64,000 nucleotides of DNA from Antedon mediterranea (Eukaryota; Echinodermata; Crinoidea; Comatulida; Antedonidae): positions 15,849,001 to 15,913,000 of the forward strand of contig NC_092680.1 in NCBI RefSeq assembly GCF_964355755.1, written 5' to 3'. Shown here in pieces: positions 62,854 through 64,000 of the stretch (the stretch's first letter is position 1; the number at the start of each line of letters is the position of its first letter). Under the pieces are notes generated by a model. The model was given only the letters and a program-made list of their open reading frames with translations, was not told the origin of the DNA and searched no databases. The translations under genes were made by a program, and so were the position numbers.

Positions 62854-62937
62854 TTTAAGGACGAGTATAACAATCGGCAACCTCCTGCAGTTGACGATGG
62901 AAACATCAGTATATAAGTATGCCTGGAGAAAACGAGG

Positions 62938-63662
62938 ATGCCAATTGAGGATGAAGTAGAACTAGGCCTAGACTAGGAGACTGACGAAGTTAATGAAGAA
63001 AAAAACTATTATAACGGGGATGATTTATCAACTGACGATAGTAGTAGTGATAATTCTAGTATTGTTATACTGTTAATGATTGTTTAATATTAATTATCTT
63101 GTTGATGCTCAGCAAGAAGGCCTACTAACTAGAGGATGAACAAGCAGATAATAGTATAAAAAATGCTGATTTCCTTCTACTAAAATTAGAGGAGAGAAAC
63201 AAGATTCCACAGGTAAGCCATTTTGCTTTAAAATTACAACAATTATGCATTTTAAACTATTTTTTATTAGAGAAATACGTCTATTTCCTAGGCCTTGCTG
63301 GTACTGTTATTATACAGGACTATTAGCTATAGTAACTATAGGACTTGGGTACTAGGCCTAGGCCTAGGCATTATACACTCTAAGTTTATGTTGCATTTTT
63401 TTTGTGACCAATTTCATTGTTGCAAATAACATTTTTTTTGTTAGGCTGCATAGCTCCCCAACTAAAGCACAACTTAGTTTTTAAACATATTAAAACTTGA
63501 ATATAAAAAATATTAAATCAATATTATTTTCTTTAGGTTGCAGTGCAATCGATTATTCAAAGCACAAACAGTTTGATTACCCAGATTCTTTCATCAGTTG
63601 AAACTGAAGTGCTAACTGCTCTACCGTTGTGTGAATATAAGGATATTGACAATCTATTTTAA
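62938..63662 (+). CDS. Split gene facing the right-hand array, unknown product (candidate)
   Basis: Three exon-like pieces. An acidic one from the ATG at 62938 (MPIEDEVELGLD, an in-frame TAG, then ETDEVNEE and STDDSSSDNSS) to about 63058. One ending 63212 at CCACAG|GTAAGC, reading DEQADNSIKNADFLLLKLEE then RNKIPQ. A last one 63537-63662 after ATTTTCTTTAG, reading VAVQSIIQSTNSLITQILSS and ending NLF then TAA. The second and third join in phase 0. The stop at 63660-63662 lies inside the first TTTTAAGT word of the right repeat array, so the repeat may have cut the reading frame short. The in-frame TAG suggests decay or an unrecognised intron. Confidence 0.4.
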
Positions 63663-64000
63663 GTAAAACATTTCTCAAAATAAGTATTTTTAAGAATATT
63701 AAAATAGAATTGACTTCAATTCAAGCAAAAATAGTCTTGATAGGATATAGTATGATATTGACTTCTTATCTTAAGTAAAACATTTCTCAAAATAAGTATT
63801 TTTTAAAATATTGCGAATCTCAATTTAAGCAAAAATAGTCTTGATAAGATAGTATGATATTGACTTCTTATTTTAAGTAAAACATTTCTCAAAATAAGTA
63901 TTTTAAAGAATATTGCGAATCTTGATTCAAGTAAAAATAGTCTTGATAAGATAGTATGATATTGACTTCTTATTTTAAGTAAAACATTTCTCAAAATCAG
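63655..64000. repeat. Right-hand array, ~102-112-bp units, running off the window
   Basis: AAGTAAAACATTTCTCAAAA starts at 63661, 63773, 63875 and 63977, so the period is 112, then 102, 102. Each unit also has AAGTATTTT and a TAGTCTTGATA block. Compared with the reverse complement of the left 64-bp unit, the CTTATTTTAAG... core matches at about 29 of 36 positions, so the two arrays look related and inverted. Confidence 0.88.

Overview
This looks like nuclear DNA of a marine invertebrate, most likely a deuterostome and perhaps an echinoderm. It is very AT-rich, has long non-coding spacers, many copies of the AGGCCT word, and SINE, LINE and MITE-type repeats. There is no bacterial gene organisation. 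The lineage guess is an inference from texture and repeat style.

The coding content is dominated by three related type I membrane receptors of the immunoglobulin superfamily, all on the + strand: 1-1695 (5' end outside the window), 22355-24079 and 54279-56168. Each has three Ig domains, one transmembrane helix and a cytoplasmic tail of roughly 200 residues or more, and each lies in one uninterrupted exon as far as can be seen. In the two complete genes the Ig cysteines and tryptophans fall at almost the same residue numbers, and all three share an extra cysteine pair in domain 2. They are therefore tandem paralogues with diverged tails. The third gene appears able to swap its tail: a phase-0 donor just after the membrane segment and a phase-0 acceptor at 56361/56362 would replace the 216-residue tail with an unrelated 216-residue acidic tail. 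The only AATAAA signal I found downstream lies just after that second tail.

The spacers hold mobile DNA. A foldback element with 168-bp inverted arms (44584-49237) was split by a 5'-truncated LINE (45496-49122, minus strand) flanked by a 14-bp target duplication. The LINE itself carries a nested hairpin/CGGT repeat and a 333-bp in-frame duplication. Other copies of the hairpin/CGGT family, two tRNA-derived SINE families, a foldback MITE family, several near-perfect palindromes and four tandem arrays are spread through the window.

The right end (58300-64000) is the least ordinary part. A 64-bp repeat array on the left and a related ~102-112-bp array on the right, in opposite relative orientation, flank a compact region with spliced-looking small coding exons on both strands. 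This could be a transposon-like gene pair or an ordinary split gene pair between satellites. It and the tail switch are the best candidates for something undescribed.
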